Counted from the first letter of the stretch, positions 33,401 to 41,217 are shown. The stretch is DNA of 64,000 nt from Ligula intestinalis (GCA_036362985.1 JAYGXS010000002.1:7007719-7071718), one strand, 5' to 3'. A program made the numbers and translations. The notes: a model not told the origin generated them from the sequence alone.

Positions 33401-35748
33401 TGGAAGGCGACGAGCATGAGGATATTAATGATTATTACGGACAAAACAGTGTTCGGAGCATCGCAGTTGCTGACACAGCCTGATACAATAATCTAGCGAT
33501 AGAAACAAATTTTCCTACACCTGAAAGAGAACACGCCACCGAAATTCACGCGCTTTAAGTGCACGTTTATAGTAGAATTTTGTTAGAACACGCGCCTTCT
33601 ACTAGTAATTAACACGACGGTTCCCAAGAGCCCGTAAGCAAGAGAGAAAAGATCATTCGGCCAGAGAGAGTATGCGTTCAGTCAAACAAGCACGTTACAG
33701 CAAGTCAGCACAAGTCATTCTCACACAAGGCTGAATGCACTCAAAGGGGAACGCGAGGGACATAGCTGAGTGAATTGGCCAATCAGATAGGAGGAAAAAT
33801 CGATATTCACATCGCACCCTCATGACCGCGGGCCTTTCTGCGAGATCAATTATCATGGGAATGGGCGCATTCCCAACAAGTCGAATAATAGGCGGGAAGT
33901 TGTTCATTAGTGTACCACGTCTTCAGGTGGAGTACTATGAGTTCGCCACATCTTCGTCCGAGGAGGGCGCTATTCTTGGCTAAAAATTTTTTTATCCTTT
34001 TGTTCCTTGGTACATAGATTGAACAACTGACTGATTTTATTTCAGACGTTGATGGTGAAGGTGAAGGCGAGGGTGAAGACGGCGAGGGTGAAGACGGCGA
34101 AGGTGAAGGTGAAGGCGAAGGTAAGCATACGGAATAGCCAGGCGCTTATTAGTAGTTTTTCTTACCTAAACTATTCACATTTGCTCAGTAGGGGCTAACT
34201 TACAATACTTATTTGCATCTAAATTGGAGAAAATTCAGTTTGATTTCTCCTCAAGCATGGAGAACTGTATTGCCCGGGGGTGAGAAAGAATAGTTTTAAC
34301 GTCTATACGCAGTACGTACATGTTGGGTGCTGCAACGTTTGTTTTCTCTAACCTAATGCGTGAAACAGTACACTAGCTAAACCAAACTGACCAACAGGCC
34401 TTGAGTCGACGTGCCCGCCCTAGTATGCTGCGTTATATCAATGTCGAGGACCGCAAATTTTTGTTCCATAACCTCTGCGCGGCAATTTTCTCATAGGTGC
34501 ATTTGATGCTCGTAGTTCCTGGCAAGAAACGGCTTCTGAAGATCTAGAGTGCACCGAGAGAAACGGAATGCAAATTAGAGTAAGAGATCAAAGAAGGCAA
34601 GTTTTGTGATGGGCAACGTGATCGGAAATCCCTGTCAAAAGCTGGCCATCATAACAGCCTTGCATTAAACAACACGCGATATTCGATGAGTTGCGCCTGT
34701 ACCTTCAACTTTAGAGTGAATCAATCACTAGAGCTGGGTCAAAAATTGATTCACCTTTCATCTATCACTAGTTTTTAAAGTTCTCTCATCTGATCCGACA
34801 GTATTAAGTGTAAGTGTTCTTGAGCTCGCCTGAAAGATATTTTATGTGTTTACAAGCAGAAAATAACACAAGTCTAGTTTTAAAATATCCACATTCTTTC
34901 GAATTTTCTTCCTTTGGCTGGTTGTCAGACATGAATTAAAATAACCAATCTACCTCCTAAATGTCTTAAGCATATAAAATAAGGTGCATTAGGCCACAAC
35001 CACAAAAACCTGGTTTGTACAGACCAAATCTATTGGAATCTGCAGCTTAACCATGGGCATTGGGATATTGCGGTGTGTTAAGGCTCAGACAGGCTTAAAC
35101 CCTAACGGCTATGATCTTCCGAGCCTGGTTCCTAAGGAGAAGAGAGAGAAGTCTTGGGAAGGCCAGAATAGTAGGAAGAATATATTCTTTACACAATGAA
35201 TTGGAGAATAGTTAGGACGAAGTATTGACTGTTGGAGTGCACGTCTAGCTGCCAGGCGGGCTCGGTCCGGAGTGATGTCTGGGAGGAGACATTCGAGCGG
35301 CCACTGTTGGCTGCAACCTTGAAGGTCATTGGTTGGACCGCGAGAGGGCGTGGACGCGTTAGTAGGTCGGGCATCAGTGTGTCTGCAGCAGCCACGGCCT
35401 TGAAGTTTGTCCAGACGGATTGAGGTCATAACAGGAAGGCCAGGCGCGCGCACTTGTGCCTGGTCCCAACAGCAGTGGGGTGCAATTAATCCGCGATCTG
35501 CGTTCCCACAGAAGCATTCAAGCAAGCTCACAACAGGGAAACCAGGCTTGAATTTTTAATTTGATCCCACTTGGTGACAATTTATCAAAAGAAAAATGTA
35601 TGCTCGCAAATTAGCCTTCTGAATTCTCGTGATTTTATTTTTTTTTACTCCAATTTTTCCTCCTTTAGATTTTGAAGAGGGGGAGGGCGAAGGAGACAGC
35701 GGTGAGGCTGCGCCGGAGGGTGGAGAAGCTGCCCCAGCCGAAGCCTAG
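8426..35748 (+). CDS. NME8: Thioredoxin/NDK-domain outer dynein arm intermediate chain (NME8/TXNDC3-like), 12 exons
   Basis: Exons: 8426-8519, 8564-8739, 8783-8972, 9011-9090, 9130-9404, 15746-15820, 17889-18282, 27708-28090, 29398-29505, 31429-31550, 34046-34120, 35669-35748. All junctions are GT-AG, phases match throughout, and the 2052 nt encode 683 residues plus TAG. Domains: thioredoxin fold about 10-115 with WTGPC at 39-43; a partial NDK module about 159-300; an acidic linker 316-342; NDK 2 about 354-490; NDK 3 about 493-630 with NAVHGS and His607; a Glu/Gly tail 633-683. This order matches the axonemal dynein thioredoxin/NDK intermediate chain (human NME8 is 588 residues, so this is longer), which supports outer dynein arm assembly in cilia and sperm flagella. 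The role is inferred from the family. Only NDK 3 could be enzymatically active. No AATAAA was seen just after the stop. Paralogue NME9/TXNDC6 is the main alternative name. Confidence 0.93.
9590..9912 (-). repeat. tRNA-like SINE unit with body shared with 5620-5740
   Basis: The minus strand 9763-9686 reads GTGGTGCAGTGGTAGAGTAT ... GGTCCCGGGTTCAACTCTCG, an A box and B box, but the stems are imperfect. The adjoining 9780-9912 stretch (CGATCTAGTAGAAGAACAAT, GCCCAGGAGCTCGCAACGTG) matches 5620-5740. ATGAAATGGATCC lies at both ends (9596, 9900). Confidence 0.6.
10150..10480 (-). repeat. R3 repeat copy
   Basis: GATGACAGTTGCTTTCACAT, AGCGAGTTCGAGGCGTTTGC and TATTGGTGTCTTGCA are shared with 24495-24800. 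Minus-strand open frames in the two copies are related but end differently; no known protein was recognised. Confidence 0.6.
12633..12705 (+). repeat. tRNA-like (SINE head or tRNA pseudogene)
   Basis: GACCCGTTGGCTCAGTGGAT supplies an A box and GCGGGTTCGAAACCCG a B box and T arm. The region between does not form a convincing anticodon arm. It lies about 85 bp outside the left PLE arm. Confidence 0.55.
12805..12844 (-). ncRNA. Hammerhead ribozyme (PLE terminal copy, left arm)
   Basis: On the minus strand this is identical to the right-arm copy: GGC / CTGACGA / GA-loop-TC / GAA / AGTA-loop-TACT / C / GCC. All core positions are intact. Like the other copy, it lies downstream of the endonuclease of its own arm. 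Confidence 0.8.
13130..13505 (-). pseudogene. PLE GIY-YIG endonuclease fragment (left arm)
   Basis: Read on the minus strand it gives the same endonuclease as the right arm: CGAGYIGRTSQRLSKRM, HLPAWLRKGEF and VDSGHRVDPNEAFRVI. Stop codons follow shortly after. Divergence between the arms is low, only a few percent by eye. Confidence 0.78.
13637..13674 (+). ncRNA. Degenerate hammerhead copy
   Basis: It aligns with the intact copies, including AGTA/TACT and the final CGCC, but the core C3 is T (TTGACGA) and the GAA box is changed (TCAAAAG), so activity is unlikely. It starts at the inner end of the left PLE arm. Confidence 0.55.
13918..14215 (+). pseudogene. PLE reverse transcriptase C-terminal fragment
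   Basis: The reading frame contains HPSIKFTLEVE, LPFVGVLLS and VYRKKTWSGQYRNFNSY, which match the conserved RT segment just before the endonuclease linker in Penelope-like elements. A TAG at 14131 interrupts it, and similar sequence continues beyond. Confidence 0.75.
14395..14700 (+). pseudogene. PLE GIY-YIG endonuclease fragment (right arm)
   Basis: The frame reads CIYTFTFSCGAGYIGRTSQR, the GIY-YIG core in its PLE form (Y-F-CGA-YIGRT), then KHLPAWLRKGEF, ILAHMVDSGHHVDPNEAF and a TAG at 14698. Linker sequence upstream (14395 on) reads in the same direction after frame breaks. The RT is separated or missing, so this is a remnant. Confidence 0.82.
14977..15016 (+). ncRNA. Hammerhead ribozyme (PLE terminal copy, right arm)
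   Basis: The 40 nt fit the hammerhead fold: stem I GGC (14977-14979) with GCC (15014-15016); core CTGACGA (14980-14986; position 7 is variable in the family); stem II GA/TC closing a 5 nt loop (14987-14995); GAA (14996-14998); stem III AGTA (14999-15002) with TACT (15009-15012), giving the A15.1-U16.1 pair; C at 15013 as the cleavage nucleotide. Stem II is only 2 bp. Activity is inferred, not shown. Confidence 0.8.
15094..15132 (-). ncRNA. Hammerhead-like sequence, divergent copy
   Basis: The minus strand reads GGC, CTGACGA, a 9 nt segment with a poor stem II, GAAA, then a stem III formed by AGC/GCT with U at the cleavage site, and GCC. The core is kept but stem II is not, so function is doubtful. 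Confidence 0.45.
15746..15820 (+). CDS. NME8: Gene 1 exon 6 (75 nt)
   Basis: This short exon reads IQDKFGGGDPKAVIKFWKDK between a TTTTAG acceptor and a GTAAGT donor, with phase 2 at both ends. It is symmetric, so skipping it would keep the frame. Assignment rests on splice signals, phase and position between the NDK modules rather than on a diagnostic motif. Confidence 0.85.
17385..17700 (+). repeat. R2 repeat, uninterrupted copy
   Basis: CTCGTCATCTGAAACTGTCG, CACTGATTGGCTGCGGGCGG and GAAATGCTCGTAGATGGGGC match the two halves of 3080-3835. It lies in gene 1 intron 6. Confidence 0.7.
17738..17800 (+). repeat. tRNA-like (SINE head or tRNA pseudogene)
   Basis: CAGCTCAGATTGTTAGAGCA (A box) and TGTGTTCGAATTCTCC (B box) are spaced like a tRNA, with GGCTTTAAAGCC between. 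It ends next to gene 1 exon 7. Confidence 0.45.
17889..18282 (+). CDS. NME8: Gene 1 exon 7: acidic linker and first part of NDK domain 2
   Basis: It encodes residues 297-428. An acidic linker with runs of Glu and Asp (about 316-342) precedes PRCVVLVRPSANAAFRNDIL, the opening strand of an NDK domain. FEVQITREFILTEEAATEFY and ISGPILVIVVAKE are the usual NDK helix and central strand. The donor is GTACGT. Confidence 0.92.
18560..20937 (+). mobile_element. RTE-like non-LTR retrotransposon (LINE), 5'-truncated, with in-frame stops
   Basis: One frame reads from the end of an APE-type endonuclease (NQIDYILVR at 18604, GSDHVLVRARF) into a reverse transcriptase. RT blocks: KAAGEDGIPAEAY, YRGISLIDIAAKAF, KQGGFRPGRGFIDQM, ACFIDFKTAFASID, CGVRQECPLSPVLFNFLID, and the catalytic box YADDIVVL near 20098. 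The C-terminal part has FRYLGS and YACETWPLRK. Stops in the same frame lie at 18637 (TGA), 19075 (TAA) and 20836 (TGA), and the frame continues through each. Only a short endonuclease piece is present. Clade assignment as RTE-like is from motif style, not phylogeny. It lies in the sense direction in gene 1 intron 7 and abuts an R1 repeat. Confidence 0.93.
19123..20838 (+). pseudogene. Reverse transcriptase ORF of the LINE (571 codons)
   Basis: This is the longest open reading frame in the window. It contains RT blocks 1-7 with the YADD catalytic pair intact, plus the C-terminal extension. The ATG at 19123 is internal: the same frame extends upstream through the TAA at 19075, so this is not the native start. 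The TGA at 20836 is followed by about 35 more sense codons in frame, including ICEELASDHRQWAAAI, which matches the usual end of such polyproteins. Confidence 0.9.
20935..21350 (+). repeat. R1 repeat abutting the LINE 3' end
   Basis: It begins GTATCGCAGGGGGTTTAGTA, then CAATTGCGATCTTCAGACCA and CCAGAGTAGTAGGAAGAGTA. The same start (GTATCGCAGGGGGTTAAGTG) is at 31925. The LINE frame runs into it without a gap. Confidence 0.75.
23035..23340 (+). repeat. R1 repeat copy
   Basis: GGGGTTAAGAAAGGTTAACC, AGCAATTGCGATCTTCAGGC and CCAGAGTGGTAGGAACAGTT identify it. The distal part is diverged. Confidence 0.65.
24495..24800 (-). repeat. R3 repeat copy
   Basis: GATGACAGTTGCTTTTACAT, AGCGAGTTCAAGTGTTCTGT and TATTGGTGTGTTGCA match the 10150-10480 copy in order and spacing. 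Confidence 0.6.
25735..26545 (+). repeat. R5 direct repeat pair
   Basis: TTTTGAGATTGTGGTCATAT followed by GAGCTCGGCGCTGGCTTTAA near 25768-25805 matches TTTTGAGATTGAGGGGATAT and GAGCCCAGCGCTGACTTTAA near 26487-26524. A weaker copy lies near 53535. Confidence 0.55.
27708..28090 (+). CDS. NME8: Gene 1 exon 8: end of NDK domain 2, start of NDK domain 3
   Basis: It encodes residues 429-555. AYKAMRELLGPESFSHAQEN and SLRAMYSS are the WRxLMGP and SLRAxYG segments of NDK 2, but the following stretch (about 460-490), where family members have NAxHGSD, contains no His. NDK 3 then opens with TTFGLIKPESV. It ends ...LVEYMS and a split CA|G codon at a GTGAGT donor. Confidence 0.93.
28091..29397 (+). other. 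Gene 1 intron 8, containing a TIR-flanked AT-rich element
   Basis: It runs from GTGAGT to CTTCAAG. Most of it (about 28351-29111) is the AT-rich TIR element annotated separately; the rest shows nothing else. Confidence 0.8.
28351..29111. mobile_element. AT-rich element with short terminal inverted repeats in gene 1 intron 8
   Basis: GATTCCTTGTAAGGGACACC at the left end matches the reverse complement of the right end (GATTCCTTATAAGGGACACT). The interior (about 28740-29050) is dominated by AAACTAAA/TAAACTTAAG words, as in the 40865-41217 element. No transposase seen; no clear target duplication. Confidence 0.5.
29398..29505 (+). CDS. NME8: Gene 1 exon 9: middle of NDK domain 3
   Basis: It reads APSICLILKAQDGVEKWRAL then MGLADPDRAVDSYPD, matching the SGPSxxxxL...xxWRxLMGPTDP core of NDKs. 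The acceptor follows a T10 tract (TTTCTTCAAG) and the donor is GTAAGT. It is phase 2 at both ends. Confidence 0.92.
   Translation, partial: GTFYLSNLEGSGWGGKVAGLDGSRRSRQSSGFLPG
31429..31550 (+). CDS. NME8: Gene 1 exon 10: NDK domain 3 active-site region
   Basis: It reads LRAVYGRTGLDNAVHGSSSV, with His607 at the phosphohistidine position of NDK enzymes. The Asp usual after HGS is Ser. It continues through the C-terminal helix IELIFGPDWDAKKK. The donor after AAGAAGAAGG is GTTCGT, weaker than the others. Confidence 0.92.
31925..32350 (+). repeat. R1 repeat copy in gene 1 intron 10
   Basis: It begins GTATCGCAGGGGGTTAAGTG and contains GCCAGAGTGTTAGGAAGAGT, TTGCGTACACAAAGGAAAAG and, distally, CACGGTCTTGAGGTCTAGAC and GACGGATTGAGGTCACGACA. 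Confidence 0.75.
34046..34120 (+). CDS. NME8: Gene 1 exon 11: Glu-Gly repeat tail
   Basis: A 75 nt exon encodes a short tandem of Gly-Glu(-Asp) units from GGTGAAGG-type repeats. It has a TTATTTCAG acceptor and a GTAAGC donor, phase 1 at both ends, and so could expand, contract or be skipped without a frameshift. Confidence 0.88.
34121..35668 (+). other. Gene 1 intron 11
   Basis: It runs from GTAAGC to CTCCTTTAG. It contains a full R1 copy (35075-35560) close to the last exon. Confidence 0.8.
35075..35560 (+). repeat. R1 repeat, long copy in gene 1 intron 11
   Basis: It carries the full series: AGGCTTAAACCCTAACGGCT, GCCAGAATAGTAGGAAGAAT, TGCACGTCTAGCTGCCAGGC, GGTCATTGGTTGGACCGCGA and GACGGATTGAGGTCATAACA, in the opposite orientation to the 2226 and 3242 copies. 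Confidence 0.8.
35669..35748 (+). CDS. NME8: Gene 1 exon 12: acidic C-terminus and stop
   Basis: After a CTCCTTTAG acceptor it encodes FEEGEGEGDSGEAAPEGGEA and a few more Ala/Pro/Glu residues, ending in TAG at 35746. Its phase matches exon 11. Confidence 0.9.
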
Positions 35749-35934
35749 AACCCCAACGGTCGTTTTGAGAATAACAACATGCTGCTCACTCTCCCGGCCC
35801 AACTTTTGCGCTTCTGTAGGTGATAGACGTAAATATGGCCAATGCCGAAGCAAATTTAGAATTTTTAAGAAGTAACCGGTTTACGAGACAGATAGGTTAC
35901 TATTTCAGTTGACCAAATTGTGAGTATATATCGT

Positions 35935-36292
35935 AGCCTCGGTGGGAGTTGAACTCACACAGCAGAAGAGACTTTTGCGCAGCCAACGCTCTGCTATTGA
36001 GCTACGGGGATCACTGTAGACTGTAAATTTAATGTCATTTAGATCGATTCATCCGCCCGACCTACTGCTCCTATGGTATCCACCAATATGGACGCAGTAA
36101 GCTGACTGCACCGCAGGATTTACTGCTGGTATTGGTGGATTCCATGCGTGCAGTAAAGCTGGTCAAGAAAATCGACCCAAGTGTGATTCGATACACGGTG
36201 AACGGTGAGCCTCTTAGCTCAATGGTAGAGCGTTGGCTGCGCTAAAAGTCTCCTCTGCTGTGTGAGTTCGACTCCCATTGAGGCTGCGAATT
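35935..36292. repeat. tRNA-derived SINE-like units as an inverted pair
   Basis: On the minus strand 35936-36012 reads GTAGCTCAATAGCAGAGCGT ... GAGTTCAACTCCC; on the plus strand 36210-36285 reads TTAGCTCAATGGTAGAGCGT ... GAGTTCGACTCCC. Both are tRNA-like, with A and B box words and a TGCGC anticodon-loop region, but with an extra arm that breaks a normal cloverleaf. Between them are two further inverted sequences around GGTATCCACCAATATGGA and TATTGGTGGATTCCATG. Confidence 0.7.
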
Positions 36293-36499
36293 TTTCAAAA
36301 TTGGTTCAATCGAATTCTTGAATCCTGTCAAACTCCTATCGATAGTTTACTATCTTATGTGATACTTATATGACCACTTTTAATTTTTTTGGTATTTAAC
36401 TTTACCCTGAACAGGCTTATTACTTCACAGTCGTTGACACTGTCTTCTAGGCTTGCCCATCAACAGGCCTCTGGATATAATATCTACAGACAAACATAT

Positions 36500-36660
36500 C
36501 TTTGAGAAGAAGAAGAAGAAGACTCGATCGCTGGGACAATATGTTTATTCGCCTGACGTTTCGATATCCGTCGCGGATCGAGTCTTCTTCTTCTTCTCAA
36601 TTGCTTCCTGGGACACGGATGTTCGCTTGTATTGGCAAACATATCTTTCTAAAGTTTGCA
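36500..36660. repeat. PLE-terminal fold-back with GAA/TTC tracts
   Basis: A GAAGAAGAAGAAGACTCGATC arm (ends near 36529) is followed by about 46 nt (GCTGGGACAATATGTTTATT...) and by its reverse complement GATCGAGTCTTCTTCTTCTTC (36576-36597). Outer sequence matches 52640-52690 inverted. It looks like two PLE termini joined head to head. Confidence 0.65.
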
Positions 36661-37571
36661 GTAGATAAGCTGCCATTCCTGCACGGATGTGATGTGATGT
36701 GGCAGTTGCATTTCAAACCCGCACGCTAGTTTTTAAGATGCTTTATTTTCCTACCTTATTTTAATCTTCAATTCTAGCAATGCACATCAATTTTTAAAAT
36801 GATATGACAAAAAATCAAAAATGATATTCAGTTTTATTTTTAAGACATGATACCTATTTTGTGCATTGCAGCAGTACGGCCCGCAGACTGTGATCCTAAA
36901 AATGTCAGTTACAGCCTACTTGGTGGTTTCGAACAAACGGAGCAGATTTCCCTTTATTTCGGTGCTCTTGTACCCTTTATTTTCCACAATTTTTTACTGT
37001 GGCAACTGACTTTGGTTCACTCCTGTGCAAAACACGAAGGCACTATTTGTGTTGATGACATTTTATTCACTTACTGAAACAGAAGATATATCACATTTTG
37101 ATTCTGTTTACTGCGACTTTTAACAACCCTGGGGAAAACGAGAAAGTGCAGATAATGAATAAGGGTGGCTTATAGGGCGATAGCTGTCATCTCAGCGCTC
37201 ATACTAGGGAAACACTAAAACTAGCCCTCTTAAATCAACTCATATCCTCCCTTGGAATTGAGCGGAGAACTCCCTGCAATACAACGGGTATCTTTTACAG
37301 TACCCTGCCCCGAAGAGGCTGAGGCTACCTCAGCTAGCGTAATCAGCCGGTCAAGCCGAACGAATGGCATGCTAATGAGTAGTAGCAAATATGCGTACCC
37401 CAGGTTCTTGTTGTAAAGAAGAAAAAGACGCGATCTCTGGAACGGCAATTTTATTTTTTTGAGCCATCGTCAGAGAAAATGAGAAAGCAGCAAGCGTTGG
37501 CTACGCATAAATGGGGTTGGGAGGGGGTTGGCACATGTGATTTGTCCACGCCAGTCCATGCTCACGCCATT

Positions 37572-37871
37572 TCATGGTGGATCCTCTGCGCGCGTCCCTG
37601 GAGTTATGGCGTGTGACCTTGACGTGGCAGTCTGTGTGCTTATACAGGAGCTGGGCCACGGTTTCTGGTCGAGAGAACGGAGGGCAAAATAAAAGGGTTG
37701 TATATCCACATACCTGTTGATGGAATTAGGATCTGTCACCCAGGCCTCCAGCAGTTCGCCTACCGTCTTATTACTGGCTCGTGCCATTATCCGTGTGCCC
37801 GAGAAGTCGAATTTGTGGCCTTCTTCCAGAGTGTGGGTAGCGATCTGGGACAGTGGGTCACATCTCCGCAC
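37572..37871 (-). pseudogene. PLE endonuclease C-terminal fragment, different family
   Basis: The minus-strand frame reads IATHTLEEGHKFDFSGTRIM, then GELLEAWVTDPNSINRYVDI and PFYFALRSL, the C-terminal end of a second type of PLE GIY-YIG domain. Just downstream on the minus strand (37420-37500) is a terminal motif shared with 52976-53085. Confidence 0.72.
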
Positions 37872-38785
37872 TGCCCGTTTGTGCTCCGTTATTCGCGAGC
37901 TAATTCGTTGCCTGGTCTGATAATGAGTGTATACTTCTGTCTACCTAATTATGGGTTAAGAAGGAAGCTTGTTTAGACGCAAAACGTGCGCACGTATTTA
38001 ACCACCTAGCGTGTGGTACTCCGAGTTTTACAACCATAGCAACATGTACTGCTAACAGCGGGCACTTACCTTGTAGCTGGGACTCTCAACAGTGAGTGGA
38101 GGTCAACTCCCGAATCTTAGAATATATCACACGTAATTTGTGGCACAGCACGATGCTTTGACGCAAACGAGAAGATGCGTTTATTCCTTCAAACTAGCCT
38201 CTAGTGCACTAAGTGTAGTTTAAATTGAAGTAAAGATTTAAAAAAAGACTGTTTATTTATACACAAAGGAATGCAAACTATCTTAGCAGCCGAGACATTA
38301 ACGCGTAAGCTAAATTCCCATTTCTCACTTAACGTTTAAGAACACAAACGTTTGTAATGTCCAGCGAACAAGAGCTTTCCTTTCTTTACGAACGTAAAAA
38401 AACGCAGAGGTTGGCCTACTTCGTGGTGCATAAGATACAATGTAGTCTAGGAAACAGAGGAGCCTTGAGCATTTCTCAATTTAATTCTGCGAAAATTCCC
38501 ATTTTACTATTGAAAATTTGTTTTGGCAGACAATTTTTTTCCTGCTCATTCATCGTTAGCTGGATACACTGAAAAAGAGAATGAAATAGTCAGTTTGGTA
38601 CAATGGTTATATGGCTCTTGTGTTGAGGAGAGGTGGTGGATAGCCATCTCTCCAGTCCCTCTCTTGCATAACGGAGTCATAGTTTATTCCTTATTGATGA
38701 AGTTAAGAATAGGTAGGAGGAGGTTGACTGTCGGACAGGCATAAGTCAGCAACCGAGCAACGTAGAATCCGAAGTGTGCGGAGGG

Positions 38786-39705
38786 CAAGACGCGTCACAA
38801 GCGCCTAGAGGGTGATCTTTGTGCGAGTATGTACTTTAACAGTAACTACTTAAATAGTATGTGTTTTTACCGTTGATTTTGACTGTCTTTGTAAATTGAA
38901 GCATATTTTATGGAAACCATGCACGAAAAAATTATTTATTGTACTCGTTTGGCAGGAAATTACGCCTTCTTTAAATTTTATACTCAAAGAAAGGGTATCC
39001 TTCGGTTTTATAAAAAAAATTTATTGCGAGCTTTTTAAGGAGTTTGAGGCGGCCAGTTTTACTTCATCGTATCCGTCAACTTATTCATGCGGCCTAAACT
39101 GTATAAAGTATGTTCTAGATGTAGTTCAACATTTAATGAAAACTTTGTGAATTCTTCTTCAAACTGTAGGCGAAAACGCACTTTGCCTTAAACAGGATGT
39201 ATGCAGTGCGCAGTTTGTAAGCCTTGAATTCGAATATAGCAGTTAGTAGGTTTCAAAATTATACGGCAATAAAGAAAATTTTTAAAGAGCGAAATATATC
39301 CCTTCTTTGAGTATAAAATTTAAAGAAAGCGTAATTTGCTGCCAAACGAGTACAAGAAATAACATTTTCGTGCATTTTTCCACGGATTATATTTGAATTT
39401 ATAAAGACTGTCAAAATCAGTGATAAAAACGCATACGATTAAAGTAGTCACTTTCTACCGTGCGTACGTTTTGTTAGTGGTCAGAACGAAGCTCGTTAAA
39501 AAGTCCACATCCTATTTGACTGAAATAACTTCAAAATAGACTACACAATAATAAGTATCACAACCCCAGTCAATGCCGATTAGCAAACAAATATCAATCT
39601 TTGACATATGTCGGAATGTTGCACGAATTCCGGCGCGTCCTGCAGAAGTCGATGTGCTTGTGGGCGGAATCGTCACAAGCGCCTAGAGGGCGATCTTTGT
39701 GTGAG
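38786..39705 (+). repeat. Short direct repeat flanking the 39 kb palindrome
   Basis: CGTCACAAGCGCCTAGAGGG followed by NGATCTTTGTG occurs at 38786-38823 and again at 39670-39705, outside both ends of the palindrome. Confidence 0.6.
38840..39452. repeat. Large imperfect palindrome (arms ~185 bp, loop ~240 bp)
   Basis: The arm 38840-39025 is repeated inverted at about 39265-39452. Shared words include ACTCGTTTGGCAG, AAATTTTATACTCAAAGAA and TGATTTTGAC. The 84-codon open stretch here is part of the arm and not a gene. It could be a fold-back transposon or two MITE copies in inverted order. Confidence 0.75.
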
Positions 39706-40864
39706 TCAGCCTTGAAGGCGATTCACCAAGCGGAAATGGGTCGGCCTAAAATTGGGCGCGTACTAGTGATCAACGTGTGTGGCAGCGGTAGCGCAGAGTT
39801 TGCAGTTGTCCTATAGGTAGGCCGAGAACGCCAATCACGTGACCTCATGTGTAGCGTGACGAGGAAGGTCGAAAGCGCTACAAGACCACTTTAGTCAAAG
39901 GAAAAACTACAAGGACGGAATACTGAGTTGTCGTAGGTCAATAGCGGCGGGGTAATTCCTCTTCGATTACTTTCGTCCCCACGGGTTCAGTATACTCAAA
40001 TGACAACCCGAACAAAAAGTCCATGATCAATGAGGATAACCTTTTGTTACCTCTCATGGGTATGTTACTTTGCTAGTTTGTTTTATCGGAAACTGAAGCT
40101 ACCACGGAACAATTATCAACAAAGTAAATTAGGGCCAAATTGTCCTCTTGATCGTAAATTCCACCCTTCTACTGGTCTGCTTGGATACTTGCGATCCCAT
40201 TACAACATGAATGCAGAACCAAGGCACAGAGTTCCAATTTATAAGGGTTATGCCAGCTCGCCGCTATCAACACAGCACTTACACATTTAGCCCTTGTAGG
40301 TAAATATTCACAATCGAAGTCATCCATTACTCATGCATCGATTTAATAGAATGGTGGGTGAAAGAAAACATTGATTGCCTCTGACTACTTCCAGACAGAG
40401 AGAACAGTGAATTTAGTGCACTTTGCCCTGCCCTGTCTGAAGGGGTGGCATTTAGGACGAAACCATATTCATAAGAATAAAGAGTCTGGAGAAAAAACCA
40501 GCATGACGGTTTGCACACTAGACCATCTAGTTCACCGACAGCTGTAATGCCATTTGGGGAAAGGTCATGCACAGCTTGACCCAACCCCACAGTTTATGAC
40601 GTCATATTAACCTAAAGGCATTTAAATGAATTAATTACCCATAAGAAGGTGACGAGCCTGTAGTACATTGGCTCGGCAGTTGGTAGTAGAATAAAAGCAG
40701 TGAAACAATTATTTTAAAATCAATAAAATATGCAAGGGCTCCGTGACAGTTAATCCGACAGAAATCAAAATAGACGGTTGTAATAAATGCCGATACACGC
40801 AAGCTCTCTAAATGTAGAAGAATGGAAATATTACGAAAGTATGATTGGAAAATCATTAAGGTTT

Positions 40865-41217
40865 AAGGTAAGTTGATCGCCCACCTCAGATACCCCGCAC
40901 CTAGTCCTAAGTTTACTTTTAATTTTACAAGTTGAAGGTTAATTTTATTTTTAGTTTATTATTTAGTTTATTATTTTCATTTTAGTTTATGTTGATTTGA
41001 TACCCCCAAAAATAGATAAGCATACATAAATAACAACTATATACTCAACTAAACTAACTTAAACTTAGCAAAACTAAGTAAACTTAACATAATAGAAACA
41101 AAATTAAACTTATAAACTAAATAGTAAGGTAAAAACTTAACTTAACTAATACCACCTATCCCGTAAGACAGAAACTGGATGCTAGGGGTATCTAAGGCGG
41201 GCAACCAACGTAACCTT
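40865..41217. mobile_element. MITE-like element with ~32 bp terminal inverted repeats
   Basis: The left end AAGGTAAGTTGATCGCCCAC (continuing CTCAGATACCCC) and the reverse complement of the right end AAGGTTACGTTGGTTGCCCG (continuing CCTTAGATACCCC) match with about seven differences. The interior is AT-rich with many TAAACTTAACTAA-like words. No ORF. The target duplication is unclear. Confidence 0.7.

Larger units (their letters stand above)
29506..34045 (+). other. Gene 1 introns 9 and 10 (29506-31428, 31551-34045)
   Basis: Intron 9 shows no recognisable element. Intron 10 carries an R1 copy (31925-32350); the rest is unassigned AT-rich sequence. Exon 10 lies between them. Confidence 0.75.
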
